DNA from: Ornithinimicrobium pratense
Lineage (GTDB): Bacteria; Actinomycetota; Actinomycetes; Actinomycetales; Dermatophilaceae
DNA length: 64,000 bases
Direction of reading: 5' to 3'
NCBI RefSeq assembly: GCF_008843165.1
Contig: NZ_CP044427.1
Coordinates: forward strand, 1,922,001 to 1,986,000
Positions 57,752 to 64,000 of the stretch are shown here, in pieces (the stretch's first letter is position 1; each line of letters begins with the position of its first letter). Under the pieces are notes generated by a model. The model was not told where the DNA came from and ran no database searches. It saw only the letters and a program-made list of their open reading frames with translations. Both the position numbers and the translations under genes were made by a program.

Positions 57752-58630
57752 TCACTGCTCCCGCACGCTGCCGGAGGCGTGCAGGCACACCGTGGCTGCC
57801 ATCGCCAGGTTGAGCGACTCGGCCCGCTGGATGGGGATCGAAACCGCTGCGTCGCACAGGGCGAGCACCTCCGGCTCCAGCCCCCAGGCCTCGTTGCCCA
57901 TCACCCAGGCGTGCGCCCCGGCCAGGTCGACGTCGGGCAGGGCGGTCCCGCCCGCCCCGTCGGCCGCCAGCAGCCGGATCCCCCGCTCCCGGCAGGCCCG
58001 GAGCAGCTCGGGCACCGGTGTCCCCACCGACACCGGCAGGTGGAACAGGGAGCCGACGGTCGCGCGGACGACCTTGGGGTTGTACACATCGACCGAGGCG
58101 TCGCTGACCAGCACCGCTGAAGCGCCGAAGGCGTCGGCCCCCCGCAGGACCGTCCCGGCGTTGCCGGGGTCGCGGACGTGGGTGAGGACGACCACAAAGC
58201 CGGCCACCCCCACCGCGTCCAGCGCCTGCGCCAGCGGCACGTCGACCTTCTGCGCGACCGCGACCACGCCCTGAGGGGCGCCCGTGTCAGCCATCGCCGA
58301 GATCACCTGCTCCGTGCACCACGCGAGGCGCGGCCCGTGTCCCCGGTCGGGCGCGGGACGTGTCGCCGGTCGGGGGCGAACCGTGTCGCCGGTCGGGGGC
58401 GAAGCGTGTCCCCGGTCGGGGAGGAGGCCCGGGTGTCGATGGGCTGCGGCCTCGGTCAGGTACACCTGCTCGACGGCCTCCGGGGCATATCGCAGCAGCT
58501 CGCGCACCGCCTGCGGGCCTTCGACGAGGAACCGGCCCGAACGCTCCCGGGCAGCACGACGCCCCAGCGCAGCGACCTGCCGGACCCGCTCGCTGCGAGG
58601 GTTGCTCAGCACCAAGGGTCGGTCGGTCAT
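57752..58630 (-). CDS. TrmH/SpoU family RNA 2'-O-methyltransferase with repeat-encoded insert
   Basis: 292 aa. N-terminal substrate domain (GRFLVEGPQAVRELLRYAPE), then the SPOUT knot with HVRDPGNAGTVLRGADAFGA, WVMGNEAWGLEPE and IPIQRAESLNLAMAATV. Corresponds in position to tsnR of M. tuberculosis, after rplT. Residues about 68-98 (PDRGH, TGDTVRPRPATR) are encoded by four 23-base repeats and have no counterpart in the family; they fall in the linker between the two domains, which may tolerate them. ATG at 58630. Confidence 0.9.
   Translation of the reverse strand: MTDRPLVLSNPRSERVRQVAALGRRAARERSGRFLVEGPQAVRELLRYAPEAVEQVYLTEAAAHRHPGLLPDRGHASPPTGDTVRPRPATRPAPDRGHGPRLAWCTEQVISAMADTGAPQGVVAVAQKVDVPLAQALDAVGVAGFVVVLTHVRDPGNAGTVLRGADAFGASAVLVSDASVDVYNPKVVRATVGSLFHLPVSVGTPVPELLRACRERGIRLLAADGAGGTALPDVDLAGAHAWVMGNEAWGLEPEVLALCDAAVSIPIQRAESLNLAMAATVCLHASGSVREQ
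58336..58427. repeat. Four 23-base tandem repeats inside a coding region
   Basis: Units at 58336, 58359, 58382 and 58405, core GTGTCGCCGGTCGGGGGCGA or GTGTCCCCGGTCGGG. Same family as the intergenic arrays. The 92-base array keeps the methyltransferase frame open. Inner units can pair TCGCC with GGCGA. Confidence 0.85.
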
Positions 58631-58672
58631 GCGCCGGGGCGTCGGACGAGAAGGGCTACGGGACCCCGCGGC

Positions 58673-59062
58673 TCAGGCCGCGGAGCCGGCCTGAGCGTCC
58701 TCGGTGGCCGGGACGTTCACGCGGGCCAGCTCGACGAGCGCGGCGAAGGCGGCCTCATCGTGCACCGCGAGCTCGGCCAGCATGCGGCGGTCGACCTCGA
58801 TACCGGCGACCTTCAGGCCCTGGATGAACCGGTTATAGGTCATGCCGTTGGCGCGGGCGCCGGCGTTGATCCGCTGGATCCAGAGGCGACGGAAGTCACC
58901 CTTGCGCTTGCGCCGGTCGTTGTAGCTGTAGACCAGCGAGTGGGTGACCTGCTCCTTGGCCTTGCGGTAGAGCCGGCTGCGCTGGCCGCGGTAACCGCTG
59001 GCGCGCTCCAGAACGACCCGGCGCTTCTTGTGGGCGTTGACCGCCCGCTTCACGCGTGCCAC
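58673..59062 (-). CDS. rplT: 50S ribosomal protein L20
   Basis: 129 aa. [35 protein letters not shown] and [20 protein letters not shown] are diagnostic. GTG at 59062 with AAGGAG. Binds 23S rRNA early in assembly. The C-terminal 12 residues are an Ala-rich extension. Third gene of infC-rpmI-rplT. Confidence 0.97.
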   Translation of the reverse strand: MARVKRAVNAHKKRRVVLERASGYRGQRSRLYRKAKEQVTHSLVYSYNDRRKRKGDFRRLWIQRINAGARANGMTYNRFIQGLKVAGIEVDRRMLAELAVHDEAAFAALVELARVNVPATEDAQAGSAA

Positions 59063-59124
59063 GTGAGTACTCCTTGACTAGGTTCTCGGGGAAAGAAGGG
59101 GAAAGGGTGTGGTGAGCCGGGCCT

Positions 59125-59319
59125 TCAGAGGCCGAGCATCTTCTTCACCCGGCGGACGTCGCTGGGCGCGACCTCCTTGTCGTTGACCAGGCGACGGGCC
59201 TGCGAGGCGCGGCGCTCCTGGAACTTGTGCACGTGCCGGGCACGCTGGTGCATGATCTTGCCCTTGCCCGTGACGCGGAAGCGCTTCTTGGCACCGCTGT
59301 GGGTCTTCATCTTCGGCAT
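59125..59319 (-). CDS. rpmI: 50S ribosomal protein L35
   Basis: 64 aa, full length. MPKMKTHSGAKKRFRVTGKG and the basic RRLVNDKEVAPSDVRRVKKM. ATG at 59319 with AAGGAG. Lies between infC and rplT with gaps of 83 and 62 bases. Confidence 0.97.
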   Translation of the reverse strand: MPKMKTHSGAKKRFRVTGKGKIMHQRARHVHKFQERRASQARRLVNDKEVAPSDVRRVKKMLGL

Positions 59320-59402
59320 GAGCCGGTCTCCTTCGTCGTTGCGCCGCGGACGTGCGGGCGTGAACAGGGGGGAATGGGGTGAGGCTGGGGCGGGCCGCAG
59401 CC

Positions 59403-60059
59403 TCAGGCGTCCGTGGTCTCCTGAGTGGTCTCCGGAGCGGTCTCGGCGGCGGTCTCCACGGTGGTGTCGTCGGAGGCGTCCGACGAGCTGTCCGAGCCAT
59501 CCTGCGCTTCGCGCTCGGCGTCACGCCGCTTCTCCTGGCGCACCGCGGTCTTCTTCTTGCTCGGCCCCAGGACCATCACCATGTTGCGACCGTCCTGCTT
59601 GGGCTGGCTTTCCACGAAGCCCAGCTCGGCAACATCCTCGGCCAGCCGCTGCAGCAGCCGGAAACCCAGCTCGGGCCGCGACTGCTCGCGACCGCGGAAC
59701 ATGATCGTCACCTTGACCTTGTCGCCACCCTTGAGGAACCGCACGACGTGACCCTTCTTGGTCTCGTAGTCGTGCTTGTCGATCTTGGGGCGGAGCTTGA
59801 TCTCCTTGATGATCGTGTTGATCTGGTTCTTGCGGGACTCCCGGGCCTTCATGGCGGCTTCGTACTTGTACTTGCCGAAGTCCATGAGCTTGGCGACCGG
59901 CGGACGCGCCTGAGGGGCGACCTCGACCAGGTCGAGGTCGGCCTCGGCCGCCAGTCGCAGCGCGTCCTCGACGCGCACGATGCCGACCTGTTCCCCGTTG
60001 GGGCCCACCAACCGCACTTCCGGCACCCGGATGCGGTCGTTGATGCGAGGTTCGCTGAT
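59403..60059 (-). CDS. infC: Translation initiation factor IF-3, apparent AUC start
   Basis: 218 aa. N-terminal domain [19 protein letters not shown] and C-terminal domain [34 protein letters not shown] are complete; an acidic Ser/Thr/Glu tail of 45 residues is added. No ATG, GTG or TTG fits the family N-terminus. AAGGAG lies 7 bases before ATC at 60059, so AUC is the likely start. IF-3 rejects non-canonical starts, which gives the known autoregulation of infC (AUU in E. coli). The nearest in-frame ATG upstream (60143) has no ribosome binding site. Confidence 0.93.
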   Translation of the reverse strand: MSEPRINDRIRVPEVRLVGPNGEQVGIVRVEDALRLAAEADLDLVEVAPQARPPVAKLMDFGKYKYEAAMKARESRKNQINTIIKEIKLRPKIDKHDYETKKGHVVRFLKGGDKVKVTIMFRGREQSRPELGFRLLQRLAEDVAELGFVESQPKQDGRNMVMVLGPSKKKTAVRQEKRRDAEREAQDGSDSSSDASDDTTVETAAETAPETTQETTDA

Positions 60060-60314
60060 GTGCGTGCTCCTTCGTCGTGTCGAAGACCCCAGACACCAGG
60101 AAAGCCTCCTGGCACTGGGTGCGCAAGAGGCCTGTCGGTCCACGATTCAGGTCGTCGTGCTGCGCACGACGTCCTGCTCGTTGCGGACCCGCCCGCTCGA
60201 TACGGTCAGGTCCGGACCGGGGACCCGGCGACCCTGAGGTCGACGCGGGTGGGGGCAGGGCCCCTCTTGCACGTCGGGCGCGGTACGCACCCAACTGGTC
60301 GATCCACCATCTTA
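60060..60314 (-). promoter_or_regulatory. infC promoter and structured leader
   Basis: An extended -10, TGCTAAGAT (TAAGAT at 60314-60309), gives a start near 60302 and a leader of about 240 bases. No gene is in it. It can form a perfect 8-base hairpin CGTCGTGC-TGC-GCACGACG (60153-60171) and a CCAGGA...TCCTGG stem near 60090. Ribosomal-protein autoregulation of infC-rpmI-rplT is possible; no known L20 motif was recognised. Confidence 0.5.
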
Positions 60315-60342
60315 GCAGACATAGACGCGCACCCCGGCACGC

Positions 60343-60984
60343 TCACGGCGAGGCAACCGACCCCGCCCACGGCACGTCACCCACGCCGGACCGCCTCGTC
60401 CGAGGATCGTCGACCGGAACCACGCCGCTGAGGCGGAAACCGACCCCGCGGACGGCCACCAGCTCCACGGGGGCCCGCACGCCCTCCAACTTGCGGCGCA
60501 GCCGGCGCACCACCGCGTGCAGGTGGGCCGAGTCCCCGGTGAAGGTGGTGCCCCACACCAGGCGGGTCAACTCGGCGAAGCGCTGGATCTGCCCAGGGCG
60601 TTGCATGAGCACCTCCAGCACCCCGAACTCCAGCGGGGTGAGGGTGCACTCGTGCCCGTGGTGCACCACCTTGCGCCGGTCGGGGTCAAGGCTGAGCCCA
60701 GCTCGATCGGGTGTCTCGGGGGCCGGCGAGAGCTGGGGGCGGGCGGGCCGGTATGGCGTGCGCCGCTCCCCTGCCGGGGGCCACGAGTTCTCCAGCAGGG
60801 CCCGGGCCTCCTCGACCGAGCCGACCGCCAGGACCGGGCCGTCCCACCCGGCCTGGGCGATCTGGCCGACGTGTGCGACGGTCGTGGGTGAGAGCACCAC
60901 AATGAGGGCCACCTCGGCCGGCTGCTCCTGAGGGACCACCGGCACCCCTGTCCGGTCACCCAGCGGACCGGCCTGAGCCACCAT
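60343..60984 (-). CDS. PhoB/OmpR-type winged-helix regulator with degenerate receiver
   Basis: 213 aa. Residues 18-70 (EVALIVVLSPTTVAHVGQIA, VLAVGSVEEARALL) resemble a receiver fold but lack the phospho-acceptor Asp and acidic pocket. The C-terminal 100 residues are a Trans_reg_C winged helix (CTLTPLEFGVLEVLMQRPGQ, LVWGTTFTGDSAHLHAVVRR). No kinase is adjacent. ATG at 60984 with GGGAGG. It has a clear paralogue next to it at 61095-61675. Confidence 0.85.
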   Translation of the reverse strand: MVAQAGPLGDRTGVPVVPQEQPAEVALIVVLSPTTVAHVGQIAQAGWDGPVLAVGSVEEARALLENSWPPAGERRTPYRPARPQLSPAPETPDRAGLSLDPDRRKVVHHGHECTLTPLEFGVLEVLMQRPGQIQRFAELTRLVWGTTFTGDSAHLHAVVRRLRRKLEGVRAPVELVAVRGVGFRLSGVVPVDDPRTRRSGVGDVPWAGSVASP

Positions 60985-61048
60985 TGTCGAAGTACCTCCC
61001 GAGGCCGTGACCAGCGCTGACCCATGCGTTGTCGGTGCAGCTCCTGCG

Positions 61049-61077
61049 AACCTATGAGCCCCTGACCTGGGGCACAA
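61049..61077 (-). promoter_or_regulatory. Promoter of the first winged-helix regulator
   Basis: -35 TTGTGC at 61077-61072, 17-base spacer, -10 TAGGTT at 61054-61049. GGTCAAG occurs twice just upstream (61085 and 61107 regions, 22 bases apart), once inside the end of the paralogue. Confidence 0.6.
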
Positions 61078-61094
61078 GGATCTTGACCAAGTCC

Positions 61095-61675
61095 TTACTG
61101 TCCCTTGACCTGATCGTGACCGCTCTCGTCGGTCGGGGCGGCGACGGGCTGGACCACCGCCCGGAAACCGACTCCGTGGACCACCTGCACCTGCACCGGG
61201 CTGGCAATCCGGTCCAGCTTGCGCCGGACCCTCTTGACCACCGAGTGCACCTGCGCGGCCTCACCCACGTGGCGCGTCCCCCAGACCTGCTCGGTGAGCT
61301 CGGCGTAGTCGCGGACCCGGCCGGGCTCGACCAGCAGCGCGTGGAGCACGTCGTACTCCAGCGGCGTCAGGTGGGCTCGTCGGCCACCGCTGAGCACCAG
61401 CTGACGGTCGGGGTCCAGCACGAGCTCCCGTCGACCACCCCCGATGACGCGGCAACCTGGCCACGAGTCTGCGCCCTGGACGGGCCCGGCTGGGACGGGT
61501 CCGCCTTCAGCGCACGGGCGAGTTCAGTCGCCTCGGCCGCATCGCCCACCACGACCACCGGCCCCACCCATCCGCTCTCCTGCACGCGTCGCAGCGAACC
61601 TGCGAGCGCCGGTGACGCGACCAGCACCAGCGCGTCCGGGACGCTGCCGAGACCCTCTGTCGGACCAGTCATCAC
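61095..61675 (-). pseudogene. Paralogous winged-helix regulator, frame broken once
   Basis: N-terminal frame (GTG 61675 or ATG 61672) gives the receiver-like part ALVLVASPALAGSLRRVQES, VVVVGDAAEATELARAL. The second frame gives LDPDRQLVLSGGRRAHLTP and WGTRHVGEAAQVHSVVKRVR down to 61095. The frames meet at a C5 run (61438-61442). One added base gives an unbroken 193-aa protein parallel to its neighbour throughout. As written the protein would lack its DNA-binding domain. A consensus error is likely. Confidence 0.8.
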
Positions 61676-61727
61676 CGGTGGCCGCCTTTCCCCTCATCTG
61701 CCGCCGCATACCTGACAGCCGCTGACA

Positions 61728-62711
61728 TCAGCTCGACTCCTCCTGGTGCGGCGGGATGTCGTCGGCGACCACGGCACCGCGCTGCCCGGGCGGGCGCTCG
61801 GGCCCGGCGGTCGAGTCGCGGGCTGTCTGCCGCTCGGTCTCTGCGTTGAACGCTGCCCCGAGGATGATCAGCAGGACGGTGAACCAGAGCCAGAACATGC
61901 TGATCGCCACCCCTGCCAGCGAGCCGTAGGTGCGTTCGTAGGTGCCGAAGTTCTGCACATAGAAGAAGAGACCGGCCGAGGCCGCCAGCCACAGGGCGGC
62001 CGTGACAGTCGCGCCCCCGCTGATCCAGCGCCACCGTGCCCGGCCCCGCCTGCCGGGGGCGAGCCGGTACAGGACCGCCAGTCCGAGCGCCACCAGCGCG
62101 GCGAGCCCGATCCAGACCCCGGCCAGGGCCGGTGCCCGCACCCAGGCCGGTGCCTCGGGCAGGACGCGCGAGACCAAGGCGCTGGCGGTAATCACCGCCC
62201 CGAGGACCAGAGCGCCGCCGAGGACGAACGCCAGGGCCAGCGCGCTGCGGTGCAGCGCCCCCCGGGTCTCCTGCTCGCGGTAGGCCACCGTCAGTGCGTC
62301 GATGAGGAACGTCATTGCCGTCATCGCTGTGCCGAGGGCGACCGCTAGCGCCAGTAGGCCGCGGACCGTGAGCAGCTGGGTCGACGCTTCGGTGATGGAC
62401 ACCAGCTGATCGGCGAGGATCTCACCGACGGCCGGAGGCATGAGCGCCACGAGCCCGGAGAGGTGATCGAGGGCCTGGGCCGGGGTGTTGATGGCGCCGT
62501 ACACCGACAACGCCGTCAGCAGCACCGGTGCCACGGACAGCACGGCGAAGAAGGCGACACCTGCGCTGTACAGAGGAAACTTGTCCTCAGCTATCCGCCG
62601 GACCACCCGACGCACGATGAGCAGCCACCCCCGCAGCGGGATCTGCCGCGGCGCGACCGCACCGGCGCCCTCCACCCCAGACGGCGAGCCGTGCTGATCC
62701 ATCTGCGCCAT
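61728..62711 (-). CDS. YihY/BrkB family inner-membrane protein
   Basis: 327 aa, six hydrophobic segments. YSAGVAFFAVLSVAPVLLTAL is the family N-terminal core, and YVQNFGTYERTYGSLAGVAI the conserved late segment. Despite an old RNase BN label this family is a membrane protein of unknown role. A Gly/Pro/acidic C-terminal tail is cytoplasmic. ATG at 62711. The 135-base gap to the sseB stop shows no gene. Confidence 0.9.
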   Translation of the reverse strand: MAQMDQHGSPSGVEGAGAVAPRQIPLRGWLLIVRRVVRRIAEDKFPLYSAGVAFFAVLSVAPVLLTALSVYGAINTPAQALDHLSGLVALMPPAVGEILADQLVSITEASTQLLTVRGLLALAVALGTAMTAMTFLIDALTVAYREQETRGALHRSALALAFVLGGALVLGAVITASALVSRVLPEAPAWVRAPALAGVWIGLAALVALGLAVLYRLAPGRRGRARWRWISGGATVTAALWLAASAGLFFYVQNFGTYERTYGSLAGVAISMFWLWFTVLLIILGAAFNAETERQTARDSTAGPERPPGQRGAVVADDIPPHQEESS

Positions 62712-62846
62712 GCCCCCAGTCTCACCCGGTCAGGTGGGTAACACACATCTGGACCGGCGCGCCAGCTCCACCGCGGCCGCGTGGGGTGACCCCTCAGCAC
62801 GCCCCAGTCCGCGCTGCTGATGCAGACCCCGTGTCGAGTGCACACG

Positions 62847-63650
62847 TCAGCGCAACCGGAACCCCAGCGCGTCGATGCGGGTGCGGGTGTCCTGGTCATC
62901 CGCCAGCCGCTCACCGATCACCGCGACCAGGGACTGCACCTGGCTCTGGGTCAGACCGGGCGTCAGTCGCAGCCGAACTTCCAGCTGGCCCCCTTCCCCG
63001 TCGGCGAGCTCGTGGCCCACGACGGCCGGCTCGTCCGCCACCGCGGCCGCCACCGCGGCCACCACCTTCGGGTCCTGGTGGGCAGGCGACCAGACCCGGC
63101 CCATCGCCAGGGCCCACACCATCGAGGGGCGCAAGGTGTATGCCGCGGGGCCAGGAGGGGCCGGCAGGTCCAGCGGGATGACCTCGCACCCCTCCTGCAC
63201 CGCCGCCAGCGCGGCCCGTTGGGCGCTCACCGGCACCGGCCGGGCCTCGGCGTTCCACGCCGCGAGGGCCGCAGTCGAGGTGAAGGCAGGCAACGCACGC
63301 TGGCCGTCGGGCGCGACAAGCGTGACCGAGGCCATGTCGCTCACCGCGTCGACCGGAATGCCCGAGGAATCGTCGATCTCACTGGGGACCGCCACGACCG
63401 GGACGATGAGGCGGGCCTCGGCCACCGCGGCCACCAGTTCCTGCTCGTCGCGCTCGGCGGCCGGGGTCACCAGCAGGTGCGCCAGTCGCGCATCGGCGGC
63501 GCCGGTGTCGGCATCGAACCCGGTGCCGGTCAGGGTGCGCCCTGCCCACGGGACGCCGGCGGTGTCGTGACCAGCCGCCGGCTCGTGCCCGGTGAAGCGG
63601 TGCCGCGCCTCGCCGCTCGGGTGGGGATCCTCGCTGGTCGGGTGGGTCAT
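62847..63650 (-). CDS. SseB family protein
   Basis: 267 aa. Residues about 55-130 (DARLAHLLVTPAAERDEQEL, ARLIVPVVAVP, ALPAFTSTAALAAW) match the SseB N-terminal domain, which is widespread in Actinobacteria next to hisA/priA; function unknown. I use the ATG at 63650, overlapping the hisA stop as ATGA with GGAGG 7 bases upstream. Another ATG lies at 63656. Confidence 0.87.
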   Translation of the reverse strand: MTHPTSEDPHPSGEARHRFTGHEPAAGHDTAGVPWAGRTLTGTGFDADTGAADARLAHLLVTPAAERDEQELVAAVAEARLIVPVVAVPSEIDDSSGIPVDAVSDMASVTLVAPDGQRALPAFTSTAALAAWNAEARPVPVSAQRAALAAVQEGCEVIPLDLPAPPGPAAYTLRPSMVWALAMGRVWSPAHQDPKVVAAVAAAVADEPAVVGHELADGEGGQLEVRLRLTPGLTQSQVQSLVAVIGERLADDQDTRTRIDALGFRLR

Positions 63651-64000
63651 CGGCATACCTCCAGGGCCTGCTCAAGAGTGAACTCGTCGTGGTAAAGGGC
63701 AGCCCCCAGGACCGCCTCGGTGACCCCCTGGCCGGTCAGGGCCCGCAGAGCGCGCAGGTCGGCGAGCTGCGCGATGCCTCCGGAGGCAATGACCCGGGAG
63801 GTGCCGAGCGCGGCGATCTCGGCGAAGAGGGTGACGTCGCTGCCCCTGCGTGATCCGTCGCGGGCAGCGTCAGCCACGAGAAGCCGTGAGGTCAACCCCA
63901 GCACCGGGTGGCCGGGGAGGAACTCCTGGGCGGGGCCCAGGTCCACCCGGGTCCCCCGGCTGACCACCCGCCCCTGCCGCACGTCGACGGCGGCGACGAC
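63647..64000 (-). CDS. Phosphoribosyl isomerase HisA/PriA, C-terminal part (5' end outside window)
   Basis: The last 117 residues of a TIM-barrel isomerase: VVAAVDVRQGRVVS at the window edge, SRLLVADAARDGSRRGSD (the barrel strand with catalytic Asp), TSRVIASGGIAQLADLRAL (phosphate site) and LGAALYHDEFTLEQAL. In Actinobacteria the single PriA enzyme usually serves both histidine and tryptophan synthesis; which type this is cannot be told from the fragment. Confidence 0.9.
   Translation of the reverse strand, partial: VVAAVDVRQGRVVSRGTRVDLGPAQEFLPGHPVLGLTSRLLVADAARDGSRRGSDVTLFAEIAALGTSRVIASGGIAQLADLRALRALTGQGVTEAVLGAALYHDEFTLEQALEVCR

Noticed and set aside
61728..62711. Ribonuclease BN
   Set aside because: The YihY/BrkB family was once given that name, but it is a six-helix membrane protein with no RNase motif.
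62712..62846. Possible extra gene or riboswitch between yihY and sseB
   Set aside because: 135 bases with no open frame carrying a start signal and no recognisable conserved RNA motif.

Overview
The window is one contiguous piece of a high-GC actinobacterial chromosome. Gene content, very high GC, frequent GTG starts, 4-base stop/start overlaps, apparent leaderless promoters (TANNNT 6-8 bases before the start codon) and an rrn operon with no tRNA in its spacer all point to Actinomycetota. The genus is not proven; I infer Micrococcales near Intrasporangiaceae/Ornithinimicrobiaceae. Almost all genes are core housekeeping genes on the minus strand. Five single plus-strand genes interrupt them. 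No prophage, IS element, CRISPR array or tRNA gene was seen.

Layout: (1) 1-6037, pyrimidine operon pyrR-pyrB-pyrC-carA-carB (carB cut by the window edge), with a PyrR-binding RNA loop just before pyrR. (2) 6242-7327, plus-strand AbiEi-like/DUF559-like gene. (3) 7466-8441, efp-nusB. (4) 8578-10233, plus-strand FMN-binding glutamate-synthase-like gene. (5) 10332-19430, alaS-ruvX-mltG-aroE-prepilin peptidase-aroC-aroK-aroB. (6) 19467-22344, divergent pair of a DUF305 lipoprotein and a secreted LVIVD-repeat protein. (7) 22465-24732, rarA and a divergent GNAT acetyltransferase. (8) 24820-27505, NUDIX hydrolase and aspS, with a T-box-like leader before aspS. (9) 27641-41392, twelve tightly packed genes: TPR-like protein, HAD phosphatase, 63-aa protein, tlyA, nadK, recN, steA, steB, MraY/WecA-like transferase, murJ-like flippase, GT4 glycosyltransferase, pyrG. 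(10) 41445-47199, one rrn operon with terminator and two promoters. (11) 47209-51158, argR-argH-mpg-tyrS with ARG boxes at argR. (12) 51230-56643, pheS-pheT, an SDR and an APH-fold gene. (13) 56716-57684, plus-strand DUF368 (PopT) protein. (14) 57752-60059, infC-rpmI-rplT-TrmH-type methyltransferase. (15) 60343-64000, two PhoB-type winged-helix regulators, YihY, SseB and the end of hisA/priA.

The most striking non-genic feature is a family of contiguous 23-base tandem repeats. Arrays fill two gaps between convergent genes (7339-7453, 10241-10331), a degenerate pair lies upstream of pyrR (6119-6164), and a fourth array sits in frame inside the TrmH-type methyltransferase gene (58336-58427). 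Unit types differ in sequence but each can still pair its own two arms. Three genes (aroC, recN, the second winged-helix regulator) each lack exactly one base, in or next to a G/C homopolymer; consensus undercalling is the simplest explanation. Other points of interest are an AUC start codon for infC, the T-box-like leader of aspS, an envelope-glycan gene set between steAB and pyrG, and an over-used octamer GGTATGCC across the window.
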